The notes beneath the pieces were generated by a model that worked only from the letters and a program-made list of their open reading frames with translations, was not told the origin of the DNA and made no database searches. Position numbers and translations under genes: made by a program. DNA of 50,781 nucleotides, taken from NCBI GenBank assembly GCA_011390515.1, contig JAABSJ010000014.1, positions 1 through 50,781 of the forward strand. The letters are read 5' to 3'. This stretch comes from Oscillatoria sp. (lineage in GTDB: Bacteria; Cyanobacteriota; Cyanobacteriia; Cyanobacteriales; Laspinemataceae). This document shows, piece after piece, positions 34,855-44,266 of the stretch (within the stretch, counting starts at the first letter, position 1; every line of letters begins with the position of its first letter).

Positions 34855-35217
34855 TTAGATAGGGCGGTCAAACCGTTGTTTGATGCGGGTGGCTTTACCC
34901 ACGCGATCGCGCAGATAGTACAGCTTCGCCCGTCGCGCTTTACCCCGACGCAAGATTTTGATGCTCTCAATCCGAGGGGAATGCACCAAAAAGACTCGTT
35001 CCACCCCGACCCCTTGGAAAACGCGGCGCACGGTAATGGTTTCGTTAATCCCACCATTGCGCATGGCAATCACCACGCCCTCGTATGGCTGGGTTCTTTC
35101 TTTGCCCGCTTCTCTAATTCTGACTCCCACTCTTACGCTGTCACCGACGTAAATCTGGGGGAGGTCCGTTTTTAACTGTTCCGCCTCAATGGCACGGATA
35201 ATTTGTTCAGCCTTCAT
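34855..35217 (-). CDS. rplS: 50S ribosomal protein L19
   Basis: Protein of 120 residues at the 30S-50S interface. [40 protein letters not shown] and the basic C-terminus [20 protein letters not shown] are diagnostic. The start is MKAEQII; codons further upstream in frame have no similarity. Confidence 0.97.
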   Translation of the reverse strand: MKAEQIIRAIEAEQLKTDLPQIYVGDSVRVGVRIREAGKERTQPYEGVVIAMRNGGINETITVRRVFQGVGVERVFLVHSPRIESIKILRRGKARRAKLYYLRDRVGKATRIKQRFDRPI

Positions 35218-35825
35218 AGTTATGGTTTTTAACTCACAATCTCCCATCATACCCCTCAATCGGCATTTCAGTCTAGCCAATCTCCAAGAGTTTTTTCCCT
35301 GAATCTCTTGCCCGGGTTTTGTCCAAGAATTCTGCCCACAGAAGCGGGCCCAACAGCATCTCAAAACCTCCGGTCCCCTCCCCTGTGTCTTGGTCCGGGT
35401 TAGGGTGGGGTCCTCTTAGGGTCTGACAAGAGGAGTTTTGTTAAGCGTAACTGCACCTGATGGTCCCCTCCCCTGTGTCTTGGTCCGGGTTAGGGTGGGG
35501 TCCTCTTGAAGCGCGATCGCGCTTCACTGAAGAAAGAGGTTGGCACCCGGCTCCATACAGGTGCTTAAACCTCCAAGAGTGCGTGAGGTGGCGATCGCAT
35601 AAGGGAACTCCAAAAAATAAAATCTCCAAAACGTTCGTAGTGACTGATCAACGGAGTAGCCCCGTCAATGTCGGAGTAAATGCTTGCGCCCCTACACATA
35701 CCTTCCTTTTAGTTGAACGGTTGAAGGATTTATATTTTGCGATCGCCTAACGAAGAACCCCACCCTAACCCGGACCAAGACACAGGGGATGGGACCGGAG
35801 AAGGGGTGATGTGGCGATCGCCTAA

Positions 35826-36037
35826 GGGTATTCCAACAAATAAATCATCCAAATTCGATGGTTAAGCACCTCCCAAGACTGTATGACGCCGCGCAGGGCT
35901 TCACGGTGAGCAAAGCCTGCCCTGAGCTAGTCGAAGCCTGCCCTGAGCTAGTCGAAGCCTGTCCTGAGCCAGTCGAAGGGGGGGTCGAACCACGGGCTTC
36001 GTCTGCGAGTGCCCCACCCTTGAGTGTGCGGGTTTTT
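35826..36037 (+). repeat. Composite repeat (46-base motif plus family A relic) with inserted sequence
   Basis: 35826-35872 (AAGGGTATTCCAACAAATAA ... GGTTAAGCACCT) is the inverse of 9266-9310. 35995-36037 is a family A relic (GGGCTTCGTCTGCGAGTGCC, then a hairpin and T-run). The gap contains the 21-base tandem repeat, which is absent from the 9.2-kb copy. Confidence 0.75.
35915..35977. repeat. Three tandem copies of a 21-base unit
   Basis: Units of GCCTGCCCTGAGCTAGTCGA plus A at 35915, 35936 and 35957, the third with two substitutions. The CCTGAGC.AGTCGAAGG type of repeat is seen as a dispersed palindromic-like element in many bacterial genomes. Confidence 0.88.
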
Positions 36038-36429
36038 TGGAGATTTTATTTTATGGAGTTCCCTAAGAAGAACCCCACCCGAGCCCGGACCAAGACACAG
36101 GGGAGGGGACCATCAGGTGGCGTGACTTGGCGATCGCGCAAGAGGGAACCCCACCCTAACCCGGACCTTGGTAAGGGGAGGGGAGCATCAGGTGCAGTTA
36201 AGTCTATAAAACCTACTCTTGTAAGTCCCAACCGCCCCTGCCATTGTCCTGCCTCCATTTCGGCCCTTTCCATCCGATCTGGGTTGAGTCCTACTGCTCA
36301 AGAGAGAGCGTTAATCCTCCAGAAAGCCGAAAAAATCCAAAAAAACTAGATAACCCTCTGTTATCTAAGGCTAAAAGCAGAAATTCGCTAAAAAATCTCA
36401 ATTTTCAGATTTCAGCCCGGGAATTTTAG

Positions 36430-36690
36430 TGCTACAATATAGTGAAAATGTTGTCTTCCAAGAGAGGTTGCATAACAACGTTGAAATTCTTTGCTCTAAC
36501 TGGCTACCCTTGGCGTGGCCTTTGGTATCTGGATATGCAGTTGAAGCGTAAACGGCATTGCGACCCGGCGCTGTCTTGGACTGATCGATGTGAAGCGCCT
36601 AGTATGGTCCGATCGACCTGTTAGATAAGGTTTGCGCTCGGTACTATGGTGGCTTGTTTCAAGCTGCTGCTATCAAGGCCCTACGTCTCG
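36430..36690 (+). ncRNA. Candidate structured RNA upstream of speY
   Basis: No coding capacity, HIP1 sites absent, balanced base composition unlike the repeats before it. CGTGGCCTT (about 36514) pairs with AAGGCCCTACG (about 36675), and inside it GCAG-TTGAA-GC pairs with GTTTCAAG-CTGC, giving a rod of about 172 bases with a large interior. GGCGCT/AGCGCC adds an inner stem. A -10-like TACAAT lies at about 36433. Size and rod shape suggest 6S RNA as one possibility; I cannot confirm it. An alternative stem (CCGATCGACCT/AGGTCGATCGG, about 36610 and 36705) could compete, which would also fit a regulatory leader of speY. Confidence 0.4.
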
Positions 36691-37085
36691 ACGGGTCCGC
36701 AAACTAGGTCGATCGGGGTTATAGACCCACAAAATTTTGACAATGAGGCGAGTTCCGATAAACGTCTCTAAACAAGCTGGATTTTTCCTGCCCTAGCTCT
36801 ATCCAAAATAGAGCGGATTCATGACAGAGAAACTCGCATCAGACGAACGAAACATCTGTCAGATCCACTCATTAAGCATCATGCTTGCGGGATAGAGCGT
36901 CGGGTTGAGATCTCCAGCCACTGCCTAGGGATGAGGTCGGTTCACAAGAACCTGACCCAATCTTTCACCTGTGGCAGCGATGTCAATCAACTTAAATATT
37001 CACGAAAAGAACAGAGTCAATCGCCTTAGTCGCTTGGTCTGCTAAGGCTACTATGCCCTGTATTTCAACGGTTTGGAGTAGAAAA
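36691..37085. other. Gene-free stretch in front of speY
   Basis: Contains small stems such as CTCTAT/ATAGAG near 36800 and GCGAGTT/AACTCGC (about 36750 and 36833). No open frame of note. It may be a long 5' leader of speY or a separate RNA plus the speY promoter. Confidence 0.4.
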
Positions 37086-38273
37086 ATGTCTCAAATGATA
37101 GATCGCAAAATTGCACCCGCCCCCATGACTGAGAACGTGAGCGTCGTGGACTTAATTGATGGTTACTTCACCGCTTATAACTCCGCTCGGTTGCGGGAAG
37201 TCTGTCACCTGCTGACGAAAAAGGTGATGCGGGAGGGGGTGACGGTGGGACTGAGCCTATCTGGGGCCATGACTCCGGCGGGATTTGGGGTGTCAGCCTT
37301 AGCACCGCTGATCCGCAACGGCTTTATTGATTACATCATCAGTACCGGCGCAAATCTGTATCACGATATCCATTACGGACTGGGATTAAACCTCTATGCG
37401 GGAAATCCGTTCGTGGATGACATCAAACTGCGGGAAGAAGGCCATATCCGCATCTATGACATCATTTTTGACTACGATGTGTTGTTAGAAACCGATGCCT
37501 TTATTCGGACCATTTTGCGCGCAGAACCGTTTCAGAAGCGGATGGGAACCGCAGAATTTCACTATCTGCTGGGGAAATATGTCCGGGAAATTGAGAAGCA
37601 GCGCGGGGTAGAGCATTCCTGCTTGCTGGCAACGGCGTATGAGTGCGGAGTGCCGATTTATACCTCGTCGCCGGGAGATAGCTCGATCGGGATGAATGTG
37701 GCGGCGCTTGCCCTAGAAGGGTCGGAATTAATTATTGATCCGGCGATCGATGTCAACGAAACAGCGGCGATCGCTTATGGTGCCCGGGACCCCAACAAAG
37801 ACTTCCCCGGAGAAAGTGCCGCCTTCATTCTCGGTGGCGGTTCTCCGAAAAACTTCCTCCTGCAAACCCAACCCCAAATTCACGAGGTCCTCGGTTTAGA
37901 AGAACGGGGACATGACTACTTCATTCAGATTACCGATGCCCGTCCCGATACCGGCGGTTTATCTGGGGCCACCCCCTCTGAAGCCGTAAGCTGGGGCAAA
38001 GTCGATCCCAATGAACTGCCCAATACCGTGGTTTGCTACACCGACAGCACGATCGCCCTGCCGATTCTCACCGCTTATGTGATGAATCAATGTCCCCCGC
38101 GTTCCCTCAAACGCTTGTACGATCGCCGCCAGGAAATGCTGACCAAACTGCAATTAGACTACCAATTGGCGCAAGCGAAAAAATCGGAACGCAAGGTCCC
38201 CACGGTTTCTAAAAGACCCGAACCTGTTGCCACTTATCCCTGCGGTACGCCCATCCGCAAGGGCCGTGGTTAG
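37086..38273 (+). CDS. speY: Deoxyhypusine synthase homologue (SpeY-type homospermidine synthase)
   Basis: Protein of 395 residues with a deoxyhypusine-synthase fold: [20 protein letters not shown] (nucleotide-binding), [30 protein letters not shown], and [11 protein letters not shown]. Bacteria lack eIF5A, so the homologue serves polyamine synthesis. In the cyanobacterium Anabaena, the SpeY homologue is needed for homospermidine formation, an NAD-dependent aminobutyl transfer from spermidine or putrescine; the same role is inferred here. GGAG lies eight bases before the ATG; a frame extending 11 codons further upstream is rejected. A clear terminator follows. Confidence 0.88.
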   Translation: MSQMIDRKIAPAPMTENVSVVDLIDGYFTAYNSARLREVCHLLTKKVMREGVTVGLSLSGAMTPAGFGVSALAPLIRNGFIDYIISTGANLYHDIHYGLGLNLYAGNPFVDDIKLREEGHIRIYDIIFDYDVLLETDAFIRTILRAEPFQKRMGTAEFHYLLGKYVREIEKQRGVEHSCLLATAYECGVPIYTSSPGDSSIGMNVAALALEGSELIIDPAIDVNETAAIAYGARDPNKDFPGESAAFILGGGSPKNFLLQTQPQIHEVLGLEERGHDYFIQITDARPDTGGLSGATPSEAVSWGKVDPNELPNTVVCYTDSTIALPILTAYVMNQCPPRSLKRLYDRRQEMLTKLQLDYQLAQAKKSERKVPTVSKRPEPVATYPCGTPIRKGRG

Positions 38274-38280
38274 CGGTTAA

Positions 38281-38396
38281 TCCTCCATCCGGTTGCGATC
38301 GCCCGCACCCTGAAGGGTGGGGCTACAGGGACAAAGCCCGCCTGCGCGGGCTAATAGAGGAAAACCACTGGAGACAACCGGATTTGCTATAAATTA
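38281..38396 (-). mobile_element. Family A element, copy 8
   Basis: Inverted copy. Hairpin stems are CCCGCACCCTGAAGGGTGGGG and GCCCGCCTGCGCGGGC; ends are TCCATCCGGTTG on the left and CAACCGGATTTGCTATAAAT on the right. Starts 8 bases after the speY stop. Confidence 0.82.
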
Positions 38397-38411
38397 GTCT
38401 TCCCCGGATTT

Positions 38412-38446
38412 AAACCCTCCGAGTCGCTCAAACTCGGGGGGTTTTG
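38412..38446 (+). terminator. Intrinsic terminator after speY
   Basis: AAACCCTCCGAGT / ACTCGGGGGGTTT stem around CGCTCAA, followed by TTGTCTTG. The T-run is short but the stem is strong. Confidence 0.75.
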
Positions 38447-38466
38447 TCTTGCCCTGTTTTATTGTC

Positions 38467-38656
38467 ATACCAAATCCGGTGGTTAAAAGTCCATTTCCTG
38501 TATTAGCCCGCGCAGGCGGGCTTTGTCCGTATAGCCCCACCCTTTAGGGTGCGGGGCATGGGGACTATACCAAATCCGGTTGTTAAAAGTCCATTTCTGG
38601 ATTAGCCCGCGCAGGCGGGCTTCGTCTGTATAGCCCCACCCTTCAGGGTGCGGGCT
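38467..38656 (+). repeat. Family A elements, copies 9 and 10 in tandem
   Basis: Two units of about 100 bases in the same direction, each starting ATACCAAATCCGGT.GTTAA (about 38467 and 38567) and containing AGCCCGC-GCAG-GCGGGCT then CCCCACCC..GGGTGCGGG. The loops differ (TTTA in copy 9, TTCA in copy 10). Neither has the terminal T-run. Confidence 0.85.
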
Positions 38657-38700
38657 AAAGCAGACTTATGATTGTCATCAACAGCCGGGGTAGATTTTGA

Positions 38701-38848
38701 CGGCAAATACAACAGTCTTCTTACGGTTTGCCCCCCTGAGTGGAAACCGAGATTTTCCTATCCTAGAGTCATGGTCAAACCGGAATGAAGATTGAAAACG
38801 TTTCGCCCATCGGCGGCAAATACAACAGTCTTCTTACGGTTTACCCCC
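38701..38848. repeat. Two direct copies of a 35-base sequence upstream of hsp20
   Basis: CGGCAAATACAACAGTCTTC plus TTACGGTTTGCCCCC at 38701-38735, and the same with one change (TTTACCCCC) at 38814-38848, 113 bases apart. Neither contains an obvious palindrome. Between them is unique sequence. Confidence 0.85.
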
Positions 38849-39062
38849 TGGCAAATAGAGTGTCAGTTCGCCTACATTAGAAAGAAGTAACCCCCTCTAA
38901 ATAGGCAACATAATTGCTGAAAAAGGAGGGAGGAAACCCTAGATTTTCCCAAGGTTACATAAAAAAATTATCGGTGTTTTGACCACTTCCTGGTTCGATA
39001 AAACCCGATTCTGCCCACTCTACCGATTTCAGAATTTACTCTTGTTTTGGAGAGGAAACGCG

Positions 39063-39683
39063 ATGAGAACAGCAATGAATTTAGACCTGTTACGCGAGGT
39101 CGATGCCTGGGGACGTCAATTTGAACAACTTTTAAATGAACAATCCCCCTGCCAACGTCCCGAGATGGGTAGAGTGTGGCAACCGGCGATCGAACTGGCG
39201 GAAACTGAGCAAAGCTTTGTATTGCGGGTGGAAGTACCCGGTTTAACCGGACCCGAGATTGATGTGCAAGCAAGTCGCTTTCAAGTGGCGATCGCCGCCC
39301 ACCGTCAGCTACCCCAGCGCGTGAGTAAGAACAGCGGTTACCTGCGTTCCGAACTCCAGTACGGCAAGTTGCATCGGGTCATCTCCTTGACGAAACCGAT
39401 TGTGCCGGACCGCATTGAATCCCAGTTAAACAATGGCATTCTCACCTTAACCTTGCCGAAATTCTCCGCCCAACAACCCCAGGTGGTCAAGGTGCAGTTG
39501 GATCAACTCAAATCCAAGGTTAACCCAGTAATGCCGGTGGAGCAGAAACCGGATCTAACCGCACAGAAAACGGAGGAAAAAATCTCTCCCAGGGAGGGTG
39601 AATTGTTAGATGACTTATGGGCAACCCCAGGTAAATCGGCTCACCCCAAATCTGGAGGTTCAATGGATTTAGGAAGGATTTAG
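39063..39683 (+). CDS. Small heat-shock protein Hsp20 with C-terminal extension
   Basis: Holdase chaperone of 206 residues. The alpha-crystallin domain runs about 37-135 (FVLRVEVPGLTGPEIDVQAS, GYLRSELQYGKLHRVISLTK, GILTLTLPKF). QVVKVQL supplies an IXI-like (VxV) motif. About 60 further residues, rich in Lys/Glu/Pro, follow; most cyanobacterial Hsp20 proteins end near 145-155. The start is MRTAMNLDLL, eight bases after GGAGAGG; a longer upstream frame is rejected. It lies upstream of dnaK, and both act in the heat-shock network. Confidence 0.9.
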   Translation: MRTAMNLDLLREVDAWGRQFEQLLNEQSPCQRPEMGRVWQPAIELAETEQSFVLRVEVPGLTGPEIDVQASRFQVAIAAHRQLPQRVSKNSGYLRSELQYGKLHRVISLTKPIVPDRIESQLNNGILTLTLPKFSAQQPQVVKVQLDQLKSKVNPVMPVEQKPDLTAQKTEEKISPREGELLDDLWATPGKSAHPKSGGSMDLGRI

Positions 39684-39700
39684 GGACAAGGGTGGGGAGA

Positions 39701-39752
39701 TGGGCCGATCGCCAGGATGGTATAGACCCAAAAATCACCGGCGATCGGCCCA
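39701..39752. terminator. Inverted repeat after hsp20
   Basis: TGGGCCGATCGCC (39701-39713) and GGCGATCGGCCCA (39740-39752) are exact inverted repeats 26 bases apart, 18 bases past the hsp20 stop. No T-run, so either a weak terminator or a 3' stabilising hairpin. Confidence 0.5.
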
Positions 39753-39979
39753 TAAAAACACCGCGCACAGCCTGCTTTCTCGGTAAACCGTCCCTAACGA
39801 GGTTCGGTAAACTCCCCTTCAATAGAAGCCCAACCGCCCACACCATATAGATTGGTAGGCTTAAAAAATATTCAATCTGGAAAAACTGCCTGGGTGCAGT
39901 TCATCCGATAGCCCAAATAAACCGGGCTAAATCAGCCCAAACCCTTTGTTAGTAGTAAATTAGGAGTAAAACATCCATA

Positions 39980-41893
39980 ATGGGTAAAGTAGTTGGAATT
40001 GACTTAGGAACCACAAACTCTTGCGTTGCCGTGATGGAAGGGGGTAAACCCACCGTGATCGCCAATGCAGAAGGCTTCCGCACCACGCCTTCGGTGGTTG
40101 CTTACACGAAAAACAGCGATCGCCTCGTCGGTCAAATCGCCAAGCGTCAAGGGGTGATGAACCCGGAAAACACCTTCTATTCCGTCAAGCGGTTCATCGG
40201 ACGCAAACATACCGAAGTCACCCATGAAACCACCGAGGTTTCCTATAAAGTCCTCAACATCAATGGCAACGTTAAGCTCGATTGCCCTGCCTTAAGCAAG
40301 CAATACGCTCCCGAAGAAATTTCCGCCCAAGTGCTGCGGAAACTGGTGGATGATGCCAGCACCTACCTCGGTGAAAAAGTCACCCAAGCGGTGATTACGG
40401 TTCCCGCCTATTTCAACGACTCTCAGCGTCAAGCGACGAAAGACGCCGGGAAAATTGCCGGGATTGAAGTGTTACGGATCATCAACGAACCCACTGCCGC
40501 TTCTCTGGCTTATGGGTTAGACAAGAAGAGTAATGAAACAATTCTGGTGTTTGACTTAGGGGGTGGGACCTTCGACGTTTCCATCTTAGAAGTCGGCGAC
40601 GGTGTGTTTGAAGTGCTCGCCACCTCTGGAGATACCCACTTGGGTGGGGATGACTTTGATAAGAAAATTGTGGATTTCTTAGCTGAAGAATTCCGCAAAG
40701 CCGAAGGCATCGACCTGCGCAAGGATAAGCAAGCCCTACAACGGTTGACTGAAGCCGCTGAAAAGGCCAAAATTGAGCTCTCTAGCGTGACTCAAACGGA
40801 AATCAACCTGCCCTTTATTACGGCAACCCAAGAAGGTCCGAAGCACTTAGATACCACCTTGACGCGGGCTAAGTTTGAGGAACTGACGGCAGATTTGATT
40901 GACCGTTGCGGCATCCCCGTGGAAAATGCGGTTCGCGATGCCAAGTTGGATAAGAGTGCGATCGATGAGGTGGTCCTCGTCGGGGGTTCTACTCGGATTC
41001 CAGCCGTGAAAGAACTGGTGAAAAAGGTTCTGGGTAAAGAACCGAACCAAACCGTGAACCCGGATGAAGTGGTGGCTGTGGGTGCTGCAATTCAAGCGGG
41101 TGTGCTGGCAGGTGAGGTTAAAGACATTCTGCTGCTTGACGTGACTCCCCTCTCCCTGGGTGTGGAAACCTTGGGTGGCGTGATGACGAAGATTATTCCT
41201 CGCAACACCACGATTCCTACGAAGAAGTCGGAAGTGTTCTCCACGGCAGTGGATGGTCAAACGAATGTGGAAATTCACATTCTGCAAGGGGAACGGGAGA
41301 TGGCGAACGATAACAAGAGTTTGGGAACGTTCCGCTTAGATGGTATTCCCCCAGCACAGCGTGGGGTTCCTCAAATTGAAGTGACCTTTGATATTGATGC
41401 GAACGGGATCCTGAATGTCCATGCGAAGGATAAGGGGACTGGGAAAGAACAGTCGATCAGTATCACGGGTGCGAGTACCTTGCCTGGGGATGAAGTGGAG
41501 CGGATGGTCCGAGAAGCGGAATCGAATGCCGCAGCGGATAAGGAACGTCGCGAGAAGATTGATTTGAAGAACCAAGCGGATTCGTTGACTTATCAAGCTG
41601 AGAAGCAAATTGCTGAGTTGGGAGATAAGGTCCCGGCAGATGAGAAGGCGAAGGTGACTGATTTGATTCAGGCGCTTAAGGATGCGATCGCCAAGGATGA
41701 TTTGGATCTGATGAAGTCTCAGATGACTGAGTTGCAACAAGCTCTGTATGCGATCGGTAGCAAGATCTATGAGCAATCCGGTGGTGATGCAGGTGCCCCC
41801 CCGAATGATAATGGCGGCGGCGGCGCTGGCACTCCTCCCTCGGGCGGTTCTGATGAAGATGTCATCGACGCTGAGTTCTCTGAAACGAAGTAG
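39980..41893 (+). CDS. dnaK: Molecular chaperone DnaK (DnaK2 type)
   Basis: Hsp70 ATPase chaperone of 637 residues, normal length. [51 protein letters not shown] and [15 protein letters not shown] are present. The C-terminal tail is Gly/Asn-rich and ends [13 protein letters not shown]. The N-terminus is that of the essential cyanobacterial DnaK2. No dnaJ or grpE is adjacent. No CIRCE element was seen upstream. Confidence 0.98.
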   Translation: MGKVVGIDLGTTNSCVAVMEGGKPTVIANAEGFRTTPSVVAYTKNSDRLVGQIAKRQGVMNPENTFYSVKRFIGRKHTEVTHETTEVSYKVLNINGNVKLDCPALSKQYAPEEISAQVLRKLVDDASTYLGEKVTQAVITVPAYFNDSQRQATKDAGKIAGIEVLRIINEPTAASLAYGLDKKSNETILVFDLGGGTFDVSILEVGDGVFEVLATSGDTHLGGDDFDKKIVDFLAEEFRKAEGIDLRKDKQALQRLTEAAEKAKIELSSVTQTEINLPFITATQEGPKHLDTTLTRAKFEELTADLIDRCGIPVENAVRDAKLDKSAIDEVVLVGGSTRIPAVKELVKKVLGKEPNQTVNPDEVVAVGAAIQAGVLAGEVKDILLLDVTPLSLGVETLGGVMTKIIPRNTTIPTKKSEVFSTAVDGQTNVEIHILQGEREMANDNKSLGTFRLDGIPPAQRGVPQIEVTFDIDANGILNVHAKDKGTGKEQSISITGASTLPGDEVERMVREAESNAAADKERREKIDLKNQADSLTYQAEKQIAELGDKVPADEKAKVTDLIQALKDAIAKDDLDLMKSQMTELQQALYAIGSKIYEQSGGDAGAPPNDNGGGGAGTPPSGGSDEDVIDAEFSETK

Positions 41894-41948
41894 GGTAGCA
41901 TTATCCTGTATAGGAAAAGAGGTGGGGTTAATCCTGCCTCTTCCAGAA

Positions 41949-41976
41949 AGCCCGTTTAGGCGGGCTATTTTTTTGG
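41949..41976 (+). terminator. Intrinsic terminator after dnaK
   Basis: AGCCCG-TTTAGG-CGGGCT stem followed by ATTTTTTTGG, 55 bases past the dnaK stop. Confidence 0.9.
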
Positions 41977-42081
41977 ACATGGGTTGGGCGGGGCGATGGC
42001 AATCAACCGTAGATACGATGTGAGCAAAATAGAGAAACTTAAAACAGGGGCAATTGATGGATTACCCCTGTCTATCGCCGT

Positions 42082-43071
42082 TTAATTGCGCGATCGAATA
42101 TCAGCGGCGATCGCTGCCTCTACTAAATCCGATAAAATAGCTCGAATCATCACCAACTCAATCGGCGGATTTTCCAAAAATTCTGGACTACTCGCCTGAA
42201 TAAACGCATTATACGCATTAATCGCCGCCCATAACCGTCTGGGGTCAACCTTGCCATCTTTGAGCAGTCCGAGCAAACTTCTCACTAATTGTTCGGCTAC
42301 CTCCCGGGATGGCGCACCTAGTATTTGTAGCAACCCTTGAACCAAGACGTTCAAGTTGGCACTATCTACCGCAGAAGACCCCGTTAATAAAGCAGTTAAA
42401 GAGGCTGAGATTGCGTCACCCCCACCTCCTTCCCCACCCAATTCTCCTCCACTGGTACTAATATCTACGGTTGAGGAGGATTGCTGAATGATGTCTCCCG
42501 CTGTCTCATTGACTGCATTGGTCACTTCCGGAGAGAATACAAATTCAACATTTGGAGAGTCTATTGGGGGATTTATGGAAGGTTCCGAGGTACTTTGTTC
42601 CCCATCCCCAGGAGTTTCCCCCGTTGTTGTGGATGTAGCTTCCTGGCCGGGTTCTTCGGGGATTTCTACGGCAGTTTCCCCTTCAGTTTCTGCCGCGCTT
42701 TCCTGGAAGTTGGGTTGATTAATATCGGGACCGGCTTCAATCGTTGGGGTGGGTGTTACCAGGTCAGTTGTTTCCGTTTCTCCTGGAGATTCTTCTATTT
42801 CTCCAACTGGGGTTTCATTCTCCGGTTCCTGTCCGTCTGCTGGTGGCCCTATATTGTCTCCCGGATCAATTGCTGGTGTTTCCTCTTCCGGATCGGGGTC
42901 ATCATTTTTTTCTTCGTTTGTTGGGCTTATTTCATCGACTATATCGCTTATGACTTCAGGTGGCTGTTCATCACTAACCGCATTAACTGAATTTGGGATG
43001 AGACCTAAAATTAGAAAAGCCCCAATGAATAAGCTAATATTGTGACGCCATGAGAATATTTTAATCGCCAT
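42082..43071 (-). CDS. Secreted acidic protein with Pro/Thr/Glu-rich linker
   Basis: Protein of 329 residues, family not recognised. Residues 1-31 form a signal peptide (ISLFIGAFLILGLIPNSVNA). Residues about 32-225 are highly acidic low complexity (Glu, Pro, Thr, Ser). The C-terminal 110 residues look folded and helical: LNVLVQGLLQILGAPSREVA, VDPRRLWAAINAYNAFIQ, ELVMIRAILSDLVEAAIAA. The start is set at MAIKIFSW, which begins the signal peptide; a longer frame would overlap the upstream gene. It follows the barrel gene by 22 bases and is likely its operon partner. Probably periplasmic or cell-surface. Confidence 0.8.
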   Translation of the reverse strand: MAIKIFSWRHNISLFIGAFLILGLIPNSVNAVSDEQPPEVISDIVDEISPTNEEKNDDPDPEEETPAIDPGDNIGPPADGQEPENETPVGEIEESPGETETTDLVTPTPTIEAGPDINQPNFQESAAETEGETAVEIPEEPGQEATSTTTGETPGDGEQSTSEPSINPPIDSPNVEFVFSPEVTNAVNETAGDIIQQSSSTVDISTSGGELGGEGGGGDAISASLTALLTGSSAVDSANLNVLVQGLLQILGAPSREVAEQLVRSLLGLLKDGKVDPRRLWAAINAYNAFIQASSPEFLENPPIELVMIRAILSDLVEAAIAADIRSRN

Positions 43072-43093
43072 AAATTTAGTCCATTGCTCCGAC

Positions 43094-44266
43094 TTAAAAC
43101 CTGAAAAAGTGACTATATCCAACGCCCAATCGGAATCGAGCTCCATCCCCTGCACTTCCGGTAATATCGGCAATGGCGGGAGTGAGGACGAGGGGAATAT
43201 TTCTGAAGGGAACAATCGAAGCGGCCAGGGTTAAATCTTGACCACTCCAGTCGGCGATCGCCGAGACTTGTTGGTGAACTCGTACCCCCACACTGCCAAA
43301 TACATTCACGGTATTGACATCATTATTAAAGTCATCTTCAAACCGAAACCGTCCATTACCGACGCCGAGAGAAACCGTCACTCGGCTAAACGGTTCTTCC
43401 GTACTCTCCCGCAGGGGAAAGACTTTACTGACGACCCCATAAGTGCTGGTTCCTGCATCAGTAAATCCCCAAACAATGGCATTTTCAATCCCGGCTGCGA
43501 CTGCAAAGTTATTGGGCAGTATGCGATGGAGTTTGAAACTGATGCTGCCTCGTTTCATAAAGCCATCATCGTAGCTTCTATTATCCACCAAATCCAGGAC
43601 CGTGACGGTGGTTTGCAACCCCACAGTGCGGCGGGGATTTCCTAGTCCAAATCCCGTAGAAATCGTGCCATCGGAGGATTCAGTAAATCGGGTTCTATGT
43701 TGAAATCCAGCGCCCCAGAAAAATTGTCCAAATCCCGGACCAAAGGCGGTGGGGGAAATGGAACTGGAACCCGGTGCAACCCGAGTCGTCCCTCCCCGTC
43801 GGATCGTAGCGGTTGGGGGTTCGATGGGAACGAAGGTTGTCGGAGGTAAAGGCAATTGCCACTGTTGTCGCAAATCTTCGCTTTCTGGACTTCCAGTGGT
43901 TCCTGGTGAGGTGGACTCGGGTAGGGGAGGGTCTTGGGCCGTTAACGGTAGAGTTTCAGCGAATAAAGAGGGATTAAATGGGTTGTCAATTGGCGGAGTT
44001 TCACTGATAGAATTCTCCCCTAGGGGAATCATCGGCAGAGCGGGGCGAGTTGTGATTATTTTGGTTGGAACTTCCCTGAAGTTGAACTCTGAATCCATTT
44101 CCAAAAGAGGTGATAAGGCGGAAGCCTCCTCTAGGGGATTAGCAAGGACCGGGGTATTGTGGAGTAAGGTAATGCCGAATAGAGAAAGGGCGATCGCCAT
44201 GCAGCGCCTCTGGGTAAATGGGCGTTGATGGGGAATTAGCTCGGTAGGGTTTTTTAGCGGTTTCAA
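43094..44266 (-). CDS. Probable outer-membrane beta-barrel protein
   Basis: About 390 residues. A signal peptide (MAIALSLFGITLLHNTPVLA with basic residues before it), a Pro-rich linker (about 50-150), then about 200 residues of alternating amphipathic strands (FGQFFWGAGFQHRTRF, FAVAAGIENAIVWGF, RVTVSLGVGNGRFRF) ending in GVGYSHFFRF. A terminal aromatic residue is the usual outer-membrane assembly signal. No ATG fits well: AGGAG lies seven bases before a TTG, which I take as the start; a GTG five codons earlier overlaps that site. Downstream genes for exported proteins suggest a shared envelope function, not identified. Confidence 0.75.
   Translation of the reverse strand: MKPLKNPTELIPHQRPFTQRRCMAIALSLFGITLLHNTPVLANPLEEASALSPLLEMDSEFNFREVPTKIITTRPALPMIPLGENSISETPPIDNPFNPSLFAETLPLTAQDPPLPESTSPGTTGSPESEDLRQQWQLPLPPTTFVPIEPPTATIRRGGTTRVAPGSSSISPTAFGPGFGQFFWGAGFQHRTRFTESSDGTISTGFGLGNPRRTVGLQTTVTVLDLVDNRSYDDGFMKRGSISFKLHRILPNNFAVAAGIENAIVWGFTDAGTSTYGVVSKVFPLRESTEEPFSRVTVSLGVGNGRFRFEDDFNNDVNTVNVFGSVGVRVHQQVSAIADWSGQDLTLAASIVPFRNIPLVLTPAIADITGSAGDGARFRLGVGYSHFFRF

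Larger units (their letters stand above)
35370..36190. repeat. Field of five copies of a 45-base repeat in both orientations
   Basis: Plus-orientation copies at 35370-35417 and 35461-35508 (GGTCCCCTCCCCTGTGTCTT then GGTCCGGGTTAGGGTGGGGT). Inverted copies at about 35754-35796, 36067-36112 and 36146-36186. Flanking pieces are also inverted: TTAAGCGTAACTGCACCTGA left of copy 2 against TCAGGTGCAGTTAA right of copy 5, and GGGAACTCCAAAAAATAAAA near 35604 against TTTTATTTTATGGAGTTCCC near 36044. The locus thus looks like a large, partly symmetrical array of the same module. Confidence 0.85.

Noticed and set aside
36430-36690. RNase P RNA, tmRNA or SRP RNA
   Set aside because: None of the conserved cores (GAGGAAAGTC, tmRNA T-arm-like end, GGAAGGAAGCAGCC-type loop) is present; only a generic structured-RNA call is kept.
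38701-38848. Possible two-repeat CRISPR
   Set aside because: Two 35-base repeats with a 78-base unique interval do not fit spacer length, no third repeat exists and no cas gene is in the window.
42481-43045. Several plus-strand frames of 69-169 codons
   Set aside because: They are the complement of the Pro/Thr/Glu-rich linker of the secreted acidic protein; the low complexity keeps other frames open.
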